From Streptomyces sp. CB02980 (GTDB lineage Bacteria > Actinomycetota > Actinomycetes > Streptomycetales > Streptomycetaceae), in the NCBI RefSeq assembly GCF_014451325.2, contig NZ_JACSCH020000002.1:496001-560000 (forward strand): 64,000 nucleotides of DNA, given 5' to 3'. The notes below the pieces were generated by a model that was given only the letters and a program-made list of their open reading frames with translations, made no database searches and had not been told where the DNA came from. Within the stretch, counting starts at the first letter, position 1; every line of letters begins with the position of its first letter. A program made the position numbers and the translations under genes. Positions 40,442-49,807 of the stretch are shown here, piece after piece.

Positions 40442-42487
40442 ATGGCCTCGACCAGCCCTCCCCAAGTCGCCGACCTCCTCGCCCGCGCCCACCGGCTCGG
40501 CTCCGATCCGCGCACCACCAACTACGCGGGCGGCAACGCCTCCGCCAAGGGCGCCGTCACCGACCCCGTGACCGGGACCCCGACCACCCTCCTGTGGGTC
40601 AAGGGCTCCGGCGGCGACCTGGGCACGCTCACCGAGGACGGGCTCGCGGTGCTCCGCCTCGACCGGCTGCGCGCCCTCGCCGAGGCGTACCCGGGGGTCG
40701 GGCGCGAGGACGAGATGGTCGCCGCCCTCGACCACTGCCTGTACGGGAAGGGCGGCGCGGCCCCGTCGATCGACACCGCCATGCACGGTCTGGTGGACGC
40801 GGCCCATGTCGACCACCTCCACCCCGACGCGGGCATCGCGCTCGCCTGCGCGGCCGACGGCGAGAGACTGACGGCCGAGTGCTTCGGCGACGCGGTGGTC
40901 TGGGTGCCGTGGCGCCGACCCGGTTTCCAGCTGGGCCTGGACATCGCGGCGGTCAAGGAGGCCCATCCGCGGGCGATCGGCTGCGTCCTCGGCGGTCACG
41001 GCATCACCGCGTGGGGCGACACCTCGGAGGAGTGCGAGCGGCGTTCCCTGCACATCGTCCGTACCGCCGAGGCCTTCCTCGCCGAGCGGGGCGGACCGGA
41101 GCCGTTCGGGCCGGTGGTCGAGGGCTTCGGCCCGCTCCCCGAGGCCGAGCGGCGGGAGCGCGCCGCCGCCCTCGCCCCGTACGTCCGGGGGCTGGCCTCC
41201 CAGGACAACCCGCAGGTCGGGCACTTCACCGACGCGGACACGGTGCTCGACTTCCTGGCGCGCGCGGAGCACCCGCGGCTCGCGGCCCTGGGAACCTCCT
41301 GCCCCGACCACTTCCTGCGGACGAAGGTCCGGCCGCTCGTCCTGGACCTGCCGGCCGACGCGCCGCTCGACCGGGCGGTCGCGCGACTGCGGGAGCTGCA
41401 CACGGCGTACCGCGAGGAGTACGCCGCCTACTACGCCCGGCACGCCACCGAGGACTCCCCGGCGATGCGGGGCGCCGACCCGGCGATCGTGCTCGTGCCC
41501 GGGGTCGGGATGTTCTCCTTCGGCCGGGACGAGCAGACCGCGCGCGTGGCGGGCGAGTTCTATGTCAACGCGATCCACGTGATGCGGGGCGCCGAGGCCG
41601 TCTCGTCGTATGCGCCGATCGAGGAGCCGGAGAAGTTCCGGATCGAGTACTGGGAGCTCGAGGAGGCCAAGCTGCGGCGGATGCCCGGGCCGAAGCCGCT
41701 CGCGACCCGTGTGGCGCTCGTGACGGGGTCGGGCAGCGGCATCGGCCGCGCGATCGCGCACCGGCTCGCCGCCGAGGGGGCCTGCGTGGTGGTCGCCGAT
41801 CTCGACGCGGCGAGCGCCGGGGCGGTCGCGGAGGAACTCGGCGGTCCCGACAGGGCGGTGGCCGTCGCCATGGACGTCACGTCGGAGGAGGCGATCGGGG
41901 CCGCGTTCCGGACGGCGCTGCTCGCGTTCGGCGGGGTCGACCTGGTCGTCAACAACGCCGGCATCTCCATCTCCAAGCCGCTTCTGGACACCACGGCGCG
42001 GGACTGGGACGTCCAGCACACGATCATGGCCCGGGGCTCGTTCCTGGTCGCGCGGGAGGCCGCTCGGGTCATGATCGCGCAGGGCCTGGGCGGCGACATC
42101 GTGTACATCGCCTCCAAGAACGCGGTGTTCGCGGGCCCGAACAACATCGCCTACTCCGCCACGAAGGCCGACCAGGCCCATCAAGTACGCCTGCTGGCCG
42201 CCGAACTGGGCGAGCACGGGATCCGCGTCAACGGCGTCAACCCCGACGGGGTCGTGCGCGGCTCGGGCATCTTCGCGGGCGGCTGGGGCGCGCAGCGGGC
42301 CGCCACCTACGGCATCGCGGAGGAGGAGCTCGGCGCGTTCTACGCGGGCCGCACGCTGCTCAAGCGCGAGGTGCTGCCCGAGCACGTGGCCAACGCGGTC
42401 TTCGCCCTGACCGGCGGCGACCTCACCCACACCACCGGACTGCACGTGCCGGTGGACGCGGGCGTGGCGGCGGCCTTCCTCCGGTGA
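40442..42487 (+). CDS. Bifunctional rhamnulose-1-phosphate aldolase / short-chain dehydrogenase
   Basis: Fusion of 681 residues, like RhaEW of Bacillus. The N-terminal class II aldolase part (to about 400) has NYAGGNASAK, VKGSGGDLGTL, the zinc site HVDHLHPDAG and a later His in GGHGITAWG. It cleaves rhamnulose 1-phosphate to DHAP and L-lactaldehyde. The C-terminal SDR part starts at about 420: ALVTGSGSGIGRAIAHRLAA, VVNNAGIS, IVYIASKNAVFAG and the YSATK catalytic pair; it oxidises lactaldehyde to lactate. ATG with GAAGGA upstream; a GC-rich repeat tract (40369-40429) precedes it. The stop overlaps rhaB (GTGA). Confidence 0.94.
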   Translation: MASTSPPQVADLLARAHRLGSDPRTTNYAGGNASAKGAVTDPVTGTPTTLLWVKGSGGDLGTLTEDGLAVLRLDRLRALAEAYPGVGREDEMVAALDHCLYGKGGAAPSIDTAMHGLVDAAHVDHLHPDAGIALACAADGERLTAECFGDAVVWVPWRRPGFQLGLDIAAVKEAHPRAIGCVLGGHGITAWGDTSEECERRSLHIVRTAEAFLAERGGPEPFGPVVEGFGPLPEAERRERAAALAPYVRGLASQDNPQVGHFTDADTVLDFLARAEHPRLAALGTSCPDHFLRTKVRPLVLDLPADAPLDRAVARLRELHTAYREEYAAYYARHATEDSPAMRGADPAIVLVPGVGMFSFGRDEQTARVAGEFYVNAIHVMRGAEAVSSYAPIEEPEKFRIEYWELEEAKLRRMPGPKPLATRVALVTGSGSGIGRAIAHRLAAEGACVVVADLDAASAGAVAEELGGPDRAVAVAMDVTSEEAIGAAFRTALLAFGGVDLVVNNAGISISKPLLDTTARDWDVQHTIMARGSFLVAREAARVMIAQGLGGDIVYIASKNAVFAGPNNIAYSATKADQAHQVRLLAAELGEHGIRVNGVNPDGVVRGSGIFAGGWGAQRAATYGIAEEELGAFYAGRTLLKREVLPEHVANAVFALTGGDLTHTTGLHVPVDAGVAAAFLR

Positions 42488-43989
42488 GCGTCCCGTCCTC
42501 CCCCTCGACCGGGCGTGTCTTCGCCGCCGCCGACCTCGGGGCGACCAGTAGCCGGGTGATGCTCGGCGAGGTCGGCGCGGGCCGGCTCGTACTCACCGAG
42601 GCCCATCGCTTCCCCAACACCCCGGTCCTGCTGCCCGACGGGCTGCGCTGGAACGTCCTCGGACTCTTCCAGGGCGTCCTGGAGGGACTGCGCGCGGCCG
42701 CCCGGTCCGGTCCGGTCGCCTCCGTCGGCGTCGACACCTGGGCGGTGGACTACGGGCTCCTCGACGCGGACGGCGCGCTGCTCGGAGCGCCCCACCACTA
42801 CCGCGACCGGCGTACGGAGGGGGCTGCGGCGGGTGTTCTGGCGCGGGTCGGGGCGGCGGAGCTGTACCGGATCACCGGTCTCCAGCATCTGCCGTTCAAC
42901 ACCGTCTTCCAGCTGGCCTCGGCCGCCGGAAGCGCGCAACTCGCGGCGGCCCGGACGCTGTTGCTGATGCCCGATCTGCTGGTCCACTGGCTGACCGGGT
43001 CGGTCGGCGCCGAGCAGACGAACGCCTCCACCACGGGGCTCTTCGACGCCCGCGCGGGCACGTGGTCCAAGGAGCTGCTCGACGGCATCGGCATCACGCC
43101 CGGTCTGCTGCCGCCGCTGCGCTCACCCGGCGATCCGGCGGGTGAAATCCTCCCTTACGTGGCCGAGTTCACCGGTCTCCCCGTCGGCACACCGGTGACG
43201 ACGGTCGCCTCGCACGACACCGCGTCGGCCGTCGTCGCCGTCCCCGCCACGGCTCCGGACTTCGCCTACGTCTCCTGCGGGACCTGGTCCCTCGCCGGCC
43301 TCGAGCTCGACGCCCCGGTCCTGACCGAGGAGTCCCGGGCGGCCGACTTCACCAACGAACGCGGGGTCGACGGCACCGTCCGTTTCCTGCGGAACGTCAT
43401 GGGGCTGTGGCTCCTGGAGGAGTGCAGGCGGACCTGGGCGGCGCACGGACCGCCCGTCGGTCTGGACGAGCTGCTCGCGGAGGCGGCGGCCGCGGAGCCG
43501 TTCGCGGCGCTCGTCGATCCGGACGCGCCGGAGTTCTTCGCTCCCGGTGACATGCCGGAGCGGATACGGGCGTACTGCCGCCGCACCGGACAGCCCGCGC
43601 CCCGCAGCCGGGGGGCGGTGGTCCGGTGCGTCCTGGAGAGCCTCGCGCTCGCCCACCGCCGTACGCTGCGGCAGGCCGCCGAGCTGGCGGGCCGGGAGGT
43701 CGCGCGGGTCCATCTGGTGGGCGGCGGAGCCCGTAACCCGCTGCTCTGCCAGTGGACGGCCGATGCCACCGGACTGCCCGTGGTCGCGGGACCCGTGGAG
43801 GCCACCGCCCTCGGGAACGTCCTCGTCCAGGCGCGGGCCGCCGGGCTCGTCGGCGACCTCGCCGCGATGCGTCGGCTCGTCGCACGCACCCAGCCCCTGC
43901 GACACTACGAACCGCGCGAGGACCGCGCCGGCCGGGCCGCCTGGGACACGGCCGCCGACCGAATCGAACCGTCCCCGAGGACCATGTGA
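42484..43989 (+). CDS. rhaB: Rhamnulokinase (FGGY family)
   Basis: Phosphorylates L-rhamnulose at C1; 501 residues. Motifs: AADLGATSSRVMLGEV at the start, VGVDTWAVDYGLLD, HHYRDRRT, TGLQHLPFNTVFQL, QTNASTTGLFDAR, the nucleotide-site SHDTASAVVAVP, VSCGTWSLAGLE and HLVGGGARNPLLCQWTADAT. The GTG start overlaps the aldolase stop (GTGA), and the TGA overlaps the lutA GTG, so it is coupled on both sides. Together with the isomerase and aldolase it completes the phosphorylating rhamnose route. Confidence 0.95.
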   Translation: MSVPSSPSTGRVFAAADLGATSSRVMLGEVGAGRLVLTEAHRFPNTPVLLPDGLRWNVLGLFQGVLEGLRAAARSGPVASVGVDTWAVDYGLLDADGALLGAPHHYRDRRTEGAAAGVLARVGAAELYRITGLQHLPFNTVFQLASAAGSAQLAAARTLLLMPDLLVHWLTGSVGAEQTNASTTGLFDARAGTWSKELLDGIGITPGLLPPLRSPGDPAGEILPYVAEFTGLPVGTPVTTVASHDTASAVVAVPATAPDFAYVSCGTWSLAGLELDAPVLTEESRAADFTNERGVDGTVRFLRNVMGLWLLEECRRTWAAHGPPVGLDELLAEAAAAEPFAALVDPDAPEFFAPGDMPERIRAYCRRTGQPAPRSRGAVVRCVLESLALAHRRTLRQAAELAGREVARVHLVGGGARNPLLCQWTADATGLPVVAGPVEATALGNVLVQARAAGLVGDLAAMRRLVARTQPLRHYEPREDRAGRAAWDTAADRIEPSPRTM

Positions 43990-44768
43990 ACCCCGAGGAA
44001 CCCGTGAAGGCAGAGCAGCGCGTGAAGGCAGAGGAGCCCGAGGACCCCGTGATGCGTGTCGCCCTCTTCGTCACCTGCGTCAACGACGCCGTCTTCCCCG
44101 CGACGGGCGTGGCCACCGTCCGCGTCCTCGAACGCCTCGGCGTGGAGGTCGACTTCCCGGCCGCGCAGACCTGCTGCGGACAGCCGCAGTTCAACACCGG
44201 GTACCGCGCCGAGACCGCACCGCTGGTACGGCGCACGGTCGGGGCCTTCGACGGGTACGCGTACGTGGTCACCCCGTCGGGCTCGTGCGCGGCGATGGTG
44301 CGCCACCACTACGCGTCGTTCGGCGCGGAGGCGGCGGGCCTGGCTCCCCGCGTGTACGAACTGACGGAGTTCCTGGTGGACGTGCTCGGGGTGACGGACG
44401 TCGGCGCGTACTTCCCCCACCGGGTGACGTACCACCCGTCCTGTCACGGTCTGCGTCTCCTCGGGCTCGGGGAGCGGCCGCGCCGGCTTCTGGAGGCGGT
44501 GAAGGGGCTGGAGCTGGTGGAGCTGCCGGGCGCGGAGGAGTGCTGCGGCTTCGGTGGCACGTTCGCGGTGAAGAACCCGGACGTGTCGGCGGCGATGGGC
44601 GCCGACAAGATCGCGAACGCGCTGTCCACGGGCGCCGAGGTCCTGTGCGGCGCGGACAACTCCTGTCTGCTGCACGTGGGCGGCATGCTGAGCCGGCAGG
44701 GGGCGCCGCTGCGCGCGGTGCACCTGGCGGACATCCTGGCGAGCACGGAAGAGGAGCCCTGGCGGTGA
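43986..44768 (+). CDS. lutA: Lactate utilization protein LutA-type (Fe-S oxidoreductase)
   Basis: CCG-domain protein of 260 residues, subunit of the LutABC complex that oxidises L-lactate to pyruvate. Two Cys-rich CCG motifs are present: QTCCGQPQFNTGYR and EECCGFGGTFAVKN. I used GTG 43986: GAGG lies 5 bases upstream and the codon overlaps the rhaB stop. The family's usual start would be the ATG at 44052 (MRVALFVTCVND). The extra 22 residues contain a small direct repeat (VKAEQ and VKAEE). Placing it in the rhamnose operon makes sense because rhamnose breakdown yields lactate. Confidence 0.93.
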   Translation: MNPEEPVKAEQRVKAEEPEDPVMRVALFVTCVNDAVFPATGVATVRVLERLGVEVDFPAAQTCCGQPQFNTGYRAETAPLVRRTVGAFDGYAYVVTPSGSCAAMVRHHYASFGAEAAGLAPRVYELTEFLVDVLGVTDVGAYFPHRVTYHPSCHGLRLLGLGERPRRLLEAVKGLELVELPGAEECCGFGGTFAVKNPDVSAAMGADKIANALSTGAEVLCGADNSCLLHVGGMLSRQGAPLRAVHLADILASTEEEPWR

Positions 44769-46201
44769 GCGAGACGTTCGGCGGGACCTTCGTGGGTATG
44801 CCGGCCTTCCCGGAGGCGGCGCGGGCCGCGGTCGGGGACGCGACGCTCCGCGCCAACCTGCGGCACGCGACCCACACCATCCGCGACAAGCGGGCGCGGG
44901 CCGTGGCGGAACTCGACGACTGGGCGGAGCTCAGGCAGGCCGGCAAGGAGATCAAGGACCGGACGCTCCGTCACCTCGACGAGCACCTGCTCCGGTTGGA
45001 GGACGCGGTGACGGCGGCGGGCGGCACCGTGCACTGGGCCGCCGACGCTGCCGAGGCCAACCGGATCGTCACCGGCCTCGTCAGGGCGACGGGCGAGACG
45101 GAGGTCGTCAAGGTCAAGTCGATGGCCACCCAGGAGATCGGGCTCAACGAGCACCTGGAGGCCGAGGGGATCGCCGCGTACGAGACGGATCTCGCGGAGC
45201 TGATCGTGCAGCTCGGCGACGACCGGCCCTCGCACATCCTGGTCCCCGCCATCCACCGCAACCGGGGCGAGATCCGTGACATCTTCCGGGAGAAGATGGG
45301 GAGTTGGGGGCGGCCCGCACCGGAGGGGCTGAGTGACACCCCGGCCGAGCTCGCGGAGGCGGCCCGGCTGCACCTGCGGGAGAAGTTCCTGCGGGCCAGG
45401 GTCGGGATCTCCGGGGCGAACTTCATGGTCGCCGAGACCGGCACCCTCGTCGTCGTCGAGTCCGAGGGCAACGGCCGGATGTGCCTGACGCTTCCCGAGA
45501 CCCTGATCTCCGTCGTCGGCGTGGAGAAGGTGGTGCCGACCTGGCAGGACCTCGAGGTGTTCCTCCAGACGCTGCCGCGCTCGTCGACCGCCGAGCGCAT
45601 GAACCCGTACACGAGCATGTGGACCGGCACGAGCGACGACGACGGGCCGTCCGACTTCCATCTGGTGCTCCTCGACAACGGACGCACGGACGCGCTCGCC
45701 GACGAGGTCGGGCGGCAGGCGCTGCGCTGCATCCGCTGCTCGGCCTGTCTCAACGTCTGCCCGGTGTACGAGCGGGCCGGCGGTCACGCGTACGGCTCCG
45801 TCTACCCCGGGCCGATCGGCGCGATCCTCACCCCTCAGCTCCGGGGCACGGTGAGCGAGGTCGACGCCTCCCTGCCGTACGCCTCCTCCCTCTGCGGGGC
45901 CTGCTACGAGGTGTGTCCGGTGGCCATCGACATCCCCGAGGTCCTGGTGCATCTGCGCGAGCGGGTCGCGGCCGAGGGCGGGAAGGGACACCGCCTCGAG
46001 CGGGCGGCGATCAAGGCCTCCTCGTGGGTGCTCGACCACCCGGCCGCCTTCGCGGCGGGCGAGCGGATCGCCTCCGCCACGCGCGCGTTGCATCCGAAAC
46101 GGCTGCCGGGGCCGGGCGCCCGCCAGTGGTCCGAGCACCGGAACCTGCCCGAACTGCCCGCCGAACCGTTCCGCGACTGGTGGAAGAAGAACCGCCGATG
46201 A
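44765..46201 (+). CDS. lutB: Lactate utilization iron-sulfur protein LutB
   Basis: Protein of 478 residues. Features: an N-terminal LUD-type domain (KVKSMATQEIGLNEHLEAEG, ILVPAIHRNRGEI, FMVAETGTLVVVESEGNGR), then two 4Fe-4S ferredoxin motifs CIRCSACLNVCPVYE and CGACYEVCPVAIDIPE. It transfers electrons from lactate in LutABC. The GTG start overlaps lutA (GTGA) and the TGA overlaps lutC ATG (ATGA). Confidence 0.97.
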   Translation: MSETFGGTFVGMPAFPEAARAAVGDATLRANLRHATHTIRDKRARAVAELDDWAELRQAGKEIKDRTLRHLDEHLLRLEDAVTAAGGTVHWAADAAEANRIVTGLVRATGETEVVKVKSMATQEIGLNEHLEAEGIAAYETDLAELIVQLGDDRPSHILVPAIHRNRGEIRDIFREKMGSWGRPAPEGLSDTPAELAEAARLHLREKFLRARVGISGANFMVAETGTLVVVESEGNGRMCLTLPETLISVVGVEKVVPTWQDLEVFLQTLPRSSTAERMNPYTSMWTGTSDDDGPSDFHLVLLDNGRTDALADEVGRQALRCIRCSACLNVCPVYERAGGHAYGSVYPGPIGAILTPQLRGTVSEVDASLPYASSLCGACYEVCPVAIDIPEVLVHLRERVAAEGGKGHRLERAAIKASSWVLDHPAAFAAGERIASATRALHPKRLPGPGARQWSEHRNLPELPAEPFRDWWKKNRR

Positions 46202-46848
46202 CCACCGACTCACGCGCGCGCGTGCTCGCCCGCATCCGCGCCGCCGTCGCCGACGCCCCCGAGGCCCCGGACGTCACCCGCGACTACCGCACGAGCCACA
46301 GCGCCGAAGACCCCGACGTGCTTCTCGACCTGCTCCACGAGAACCTCGCCGACTACCGCGCCCACGTCCACCGCTCCGCGCCGGACGGCCTGCCGGAGCT
46401 CATCGCCCGGCTCCTCGCGGAGCGCGGCGCCCGGAGTGTCGTCGTACCGCCCGGACTGCCCGAGGAGTGGCTCGCCGCGACCGGCGCCGAGCGGCGGAGC
46501 GACACGCCCCGGCTCACCCCGTACGAACTCGACGGCATCGACGCGGTGGTGACGGGGTGCGCGCTCGCCGTCGCCGAGACCGGCACGATCGTCCTCGACG
46601 GCGGTCCGGGACAGGGCCGTCGCGCCCTCACCCTCGTGCCCGATCTGCACGTGTGCGTGGTCGGGGCCCCCGAGCAGGTGGTGGCCTCCGTGCCGCAGGC
46701 GCTCCCCCGGCTCGACCCGGCCCGCCCGCTGACCTGGATCTCGGGGCCGTCCGCGACGAGCGACATCGAACTCGACCGGGTCGAGGGCGTCCACGGCCCC
46801 CGGACGCTGGAAGTGATCCTGGTGACTCCGCGTCAGGCCGTCGGCTAG
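46198..46848 (+). CDS. lutC: Lactate utilization protein LutC
   Basis: LUD-domain protein of 216 residues, third subunit of the LutABC lactate oxidation system. Family stretches: GIDAVVTGCALAVAETGTIV, LTLVPDLHVCVVGAPEQVV and the C-terminal WISGPSATSDIELDRVEGVH. The ATG overlaps the lutB stop. Its own TAG stop lies within the left arm of the terminator palindrome that ends the operon. Confidence 0.96.
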   Translation: MTTDSRARVLARIRAAVADAPEAPDVTRDYRTSHSAEDPDVLLDLLHENLADYRAHVHRSAPDGLPELIARLLAERGARSVVVPPGLPEEWLAATGAERRSDTPRLTPYELDGIDAVVTGCALAVAETGTIVLDGGPGQGRRALTLVPDLHVCVVGAPEQVVASVPQALPRLDPARPLTWISGPSATSDIELDRVEGVHGPRTLEVILVTPRQAVG

Positions 46849-46900
46849 GGCCTGTCCGGCGGATCGCGGCCCCGGCCATGATCCGCCGGACGGGCCCTAG
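46845..46900. terminator. Bidirectional terminator containing both convergent stop codons
   Basis: A 21-bp stem, 46845-46865 pairing with 46880-46900, has a single G-U-type mismatch and a 14-base loop. Both ends read CTAG: the left supplies the lutC TAG (46846-46848) and the right the LacI TAG (46897-46899). The core GTCCGGCGGATC is shared with the palindrome at 2121-2160. Confidence 0.88.
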
Positions 46901-47922
46901 GCCGATTCCCTCTGGATCAGCTGCGTCGGCAGGATCACCGTCGCCGGGTCCTCGCCCGCGATCCGGGCGAGGAGCGTCCGTACCATCTCGGTGCTGATCC
47001 GGTCCCAGGGCTGGCGGATGGTGGTCAGCGAGGGGCGGGAGGACAGGGCCGCCGGGGAGTCGTCGAAGCCGCCGACGGCGATGTCCTCGGGGACCTTCCG
47101 GTCCGCGCGGGAGAGGGCGTCGAGGACGCCCTGTGCCATCAGGTCGGAGGCGACGAACACGGCGTCGATGTCCGGGGCGCGCTCCAGGAGGGCGCGGGCG
47201 GCGTCCTCGCCGCTGGCCCGGCTGTAGTCGCCGGTGGCGATCAGCGTCTCGTCGGCGGGCAGCCCGAACTCGGCGAGCGTCTCGCGGTATCCGGCGAGGC
47301 GCTCCACCCCGCCCGGGGTGTCGAGCGGGCCGGTGACGGTGGCGATCCGGCGCCGCCCGGAGGCGTACAGGTGGCGGACCATGTCACGGGCGCCTTCCCG
47401 GTCGTCGGCGGCGACGTAGCCGATCCTGGCGGTCTGGCCGAGGGGCTTGCCGCAGGCGACGACGGGGACACCGGCCTCGTGCAGCCGGGCCACCACGGGG
47501 TCGCCGGAGTGGCTGGAGACGAGGAGGACGCCGTCGACGTGACCTGCCTCGATGTAGCGGAGGTTGCGGCGGCGCTCGTCCTCGGTGCCCGCGATCATCA
47601 GGAGGAGCGGGATGTCCTGGGCCGCGAGCGCCTGGGTGCAGGCGCGGAGCAGCACGTTGAAGTTGGGGTCCTCGAAGAACCGCTCCTGGGGTTCGGTCAG
47701 GAGGAAGGCGACCGAGTCGGACTTGCCGGTGATCAGCGAGCGGGCGTGCCGGTTGACGACGTAGCCCGTTCTGCGGATCGCGGCGTCCACGGCGGCCTTG
47801 GCCGTCGGGCTGACGTAGTGGCCGCCGTTGAGGACACGGGAGACGGTGCCGCGCGACACCCCGGCCTCGCGGGCCACGTCGTGGATGGTCGCCGGGCGGC
47901 GCCTGCTCGCTGCTGTGCTCAT
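46897..47922 (-). CDS. LacI family regulator of the galactan locus
   Basis: Repressor of 341 residues: helix-turn-helix ATIHDVAREAGVSRGTVSRV, hinge VNRHARSLITGKSD, then a sugar-binding domain (VAFLLTEPQERFFEDPNFNV, VDGVLLVSSHSGD, VFVASDLMAQGVLDA, VGGFDDSPAALSSRPSLTTI). It lies directly downstream of the ABC importer genes on the same strand (gap 29 bases), so it is probably in the same transcript and senses a galacto-oligosaccharide or galactose. Its likely sites are the TGTGAACGCTCACA-type boxes upstream of the binding-protein gene. Confidence 0.92.
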   Translation of the reverse strand: MSTAASRRRPATIHDVAREAGVSRGTVSRVLNGGHYVSPTAKAAVDAAIRRTGYVVNRHARSLITGKSDSVAFLLTEPQERFFEDPNFNVLLRACTQALAAQDIPLLLMIAGTEDERRRNLRYIEAGHVDGVLLVSSHSGDPVVARLHEAGVPVVACGKPLGQTARIGYVAADDREGARDMVRHLYASGRRRIATVTGPLDTPGGVERLAGYRETLAEFGLPADETLIATGDYSRASGEDAARALLERAPDIDAVFVASDLMAQGVLDALSRADRKVPEDIAVGGFDDSPAALSSRPSLTTIRQPWDRISTEMVRTLLARIAGEDPATVILPTQLIQRESA

Positions 47923-47951
47923 GCTGTGTGTTTCCCCTCGATCCCCTGTGC

Positions 47952-48878
47952 TCAGGACTTTACGGCGCCGGACAGCAGGTCAAGGCTCCAGAAGCGTTGG
48001 ATGACGAGGAACAGGGCGATGAGCGGGGCGATCGCGAGGAGCGCGCCGGTGATCACCAGGGTGTACAGGGAGGGTTGGGAGGCGCCCTGCTTGAGCAGGG
48101 TGAACAGGCCGACGGTCATGGGGAACTTCTCGTCGTCGCCGAGCATGATGAAGGGCAGCAGGAAGTTGTTCCAGATGGCGACGAACTGGAAGAGGAAGAT
48201 CGTCACCAGGCCCGGGGCCATCATGGGGACGGCGATCCGCCGGAAGATCCGCCACTCGCCCGCGCCGTCCATGCGGCCTGCCTCGACGAGCTCCGTGGGG
48301 ATGGCGGCCTCGGCGTAGATACGGCCGAGGTAGACGCCGTACGGGGAGAGGATCAGCGGCAGCAGCACCGAGGCGTAGCTGTCCGTCAGGTCGGCCTCGG
48401 CCATCAGCAGGTACTGGGGGATGGCGAGGATGACCGGGGGCATGAGGACGCCGGTGAGCATCACGTTGAAGAAGGCCTCGCGGCCGCGGAAGCGGTAGAT
48501 CGCGAGGGCGTAGCCGGCGAGTGCGGAGACCACGGTGGACAGGACGGCGCCGAGGCCCGCGTAGAACACGGAGTTGAGCATCCAGCGCCAATAGATGCCG
48601 TCGCGGTACGCGCTGAGGTCGGTGACGTTGTCGGCGAGGCCGCCGCCGGGCAGGAAGGTGAAGGTGGAGAAGAGCTCGTTGTCGGGCTTGGTGGCGGCGA
48701 CGACGACCCACGCGACGGGCAGCAGGCAGTAGAGCGCCCCGAGGACCAGGGCGGCCGTGGGGAGCAGCGCGGTGCGGCGGGGGCGGGGAGTGCCCTGGGA
48801 GGCGCCCGGGGTGGTGCCCGCGGCATGGCCTGCGGCAGTGGCGTCCTTGTGGAGCGGCGGGGAGGCGAGCCCGGTCAT
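47952..48878 (-). CDS. ABC sugar transporter permease (MalG type)
   Basis: Inner membrane component of a CUT1-family oligosaccharide importer; 308 residues with about six helices. The cytoplasmic EAA loop, which binds the ATPase, is EAAIPTELVEAGRMDGAGEW. Order of helices and the C-terminal IALFLVIQRFWSLDLLSGAVKS fit the MalG side. The ATG overlaps the stop of the other permease (ATGA). No ATPase gene is in the cluster, so a shared MsiK-like ATPase encoded elsewhere is expected. Confidence 0.93.
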   Translation of the reverse strand: MTGLASPPLHKDATAAGHAAGTTPGASQGTPRPRRTALLPTAALVLGALYCLLPVAWVVVAATKPDNELFSTFTFLPGGGLADNVTDLSAYRDGIYWRWMLNSVFYAGLGAVLSTVVSALAGYALAIYRFRGREAFFNVMLTGVLMPPVILAIPQYLLMAEADLTDSYASVLLPLILSPYGVYLGRIYAEAAIPTELVEAGRMDGAGEWRIFRRIAVPMMAPGLVTIFLFQFVAIWNNFLLPFIMLGDDEKFPMTVGLFTLLKQGASQPSLYTLVITGALLAIAPLIALFLVIQRFWSLDLLSGAVKS

Positions 48879-49807
48879 CGGCCGGCTCCTTGCGTGGTGC
48901 GGCGGTTGGAGATCCTGAGGAGGGCGAAGGAGAGGACGAAGGTGGCGAGGGCGAGGACGACGGCGGTGGCCGAGGCGGCGTGGATGTTCCCGCCGGTGAA
49001 GGCGTCGTTGTAGACCTTCATGAGGGGGCTCCAGGTGGAGGGGATGCCGTTGGTGAGCGGTTTGAGCGTCATGGGCTCGTTGAAGACCTGGAGGGTGGCG
49101 ATGATCGAGAAGAAGAAGGTGAGCACCAGCGAGGGCACGACCATCGGGATCTTGATGCGCAGGGCGATCTGGAGCTCCGAGCAGCCGTCGAGCTTGGCCG
49201 CCTCGTACACCTCGGCGGGCAGCGAGCGCAGCGCGGTGTAGATGACGATCATGTTGAAGCCGGTGCCGCCCCAGATCGCGATGTTCGACATCGCCAGGTA
49301 GAGCGGTCCGCCGTCCATGAGGTCGGGCTGGGGCAGGCCGAGCTTGTCGAGGGCGAAGTGGAAGGGGCTGACGTCCGGGAGGTACAGGAAGCCCCAGAGG
49401 ACGGCGGCGATGACACCGGGGACGGCGTACGGCAGGAAGATCGCGAGCCGGGCGAAGGAGCGGGCCCGGACGCGCTCGGAGTCGAGCAGGAGCGCGAAGA
49501 AGAGGGCGAGGCCGAGCATCACGGGGACGACGATGGCGCCGTAGCCGAGGACGCGCAGGGCGCTGGCGGCGAGTTCGGAGTCGGTGAGGGCCGAGGTGTA
49601 GTTCTCCAGGCCTGCCCAGACCTCGGACTTGGCGCCCTTGCCGAGGCCGAGACCCTTGATCTCGACCTTGTGGAGGCTGAGCCAGAGGGCGTAGCCGATG
49701 GGGAGGGCGAAGAAGAGGGCGAAGAGGAGGGCTGCGGGGAGGAGGAAGCCGTACGGGGCCGCCTTGACCCCGTACGACCGGCGCGCGCCCTTGGGGGGCT
49801 GCGTCAC
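48875..49807 (-). CDS. ABC sugar transporter permease (MalF type)
   Basis: Second permease, 310 residues with six helices. The EAA loop is EVYEAAKLDGCSELQIALRI. The GTG start overlaps the binding-protein stop (GTGA), and the stop overlaps the next permease start, so the three importer genes are fully coupled. Near the N-terminus there is a basic segment, then PYGFLLPAALLFALFFALPI as the first helix, typical of MalF-like proteins. Confidence 0.93.
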   Translation of the reverse strand: MTQPPKGARRSYGVKAAPYGFLLPAALLFALFFALPIGYALWLSLHKVEIKGLGLGKGAKSEVWAGLENYTSALTDSELAASALRVLGYGAIVVPVMLGLALFFALLLDSERVRARSFARLAIFLPYAVPGVIAAVLWGFLYLPDVSPFHFALDKLGLPQPDLMDGGPLYLAMSNIAIWGGTGFNMIVIYTALRSLPAEVYEAAKLDGCSELQIALRIKIPMVVPSLVLTFFFSIIATLQVFNEPMTLKPLTNGIPSTWSPLMKVYNDAFTGGNIHAASATAVVLALATFVLSFALLRISNRRTTQGAGR

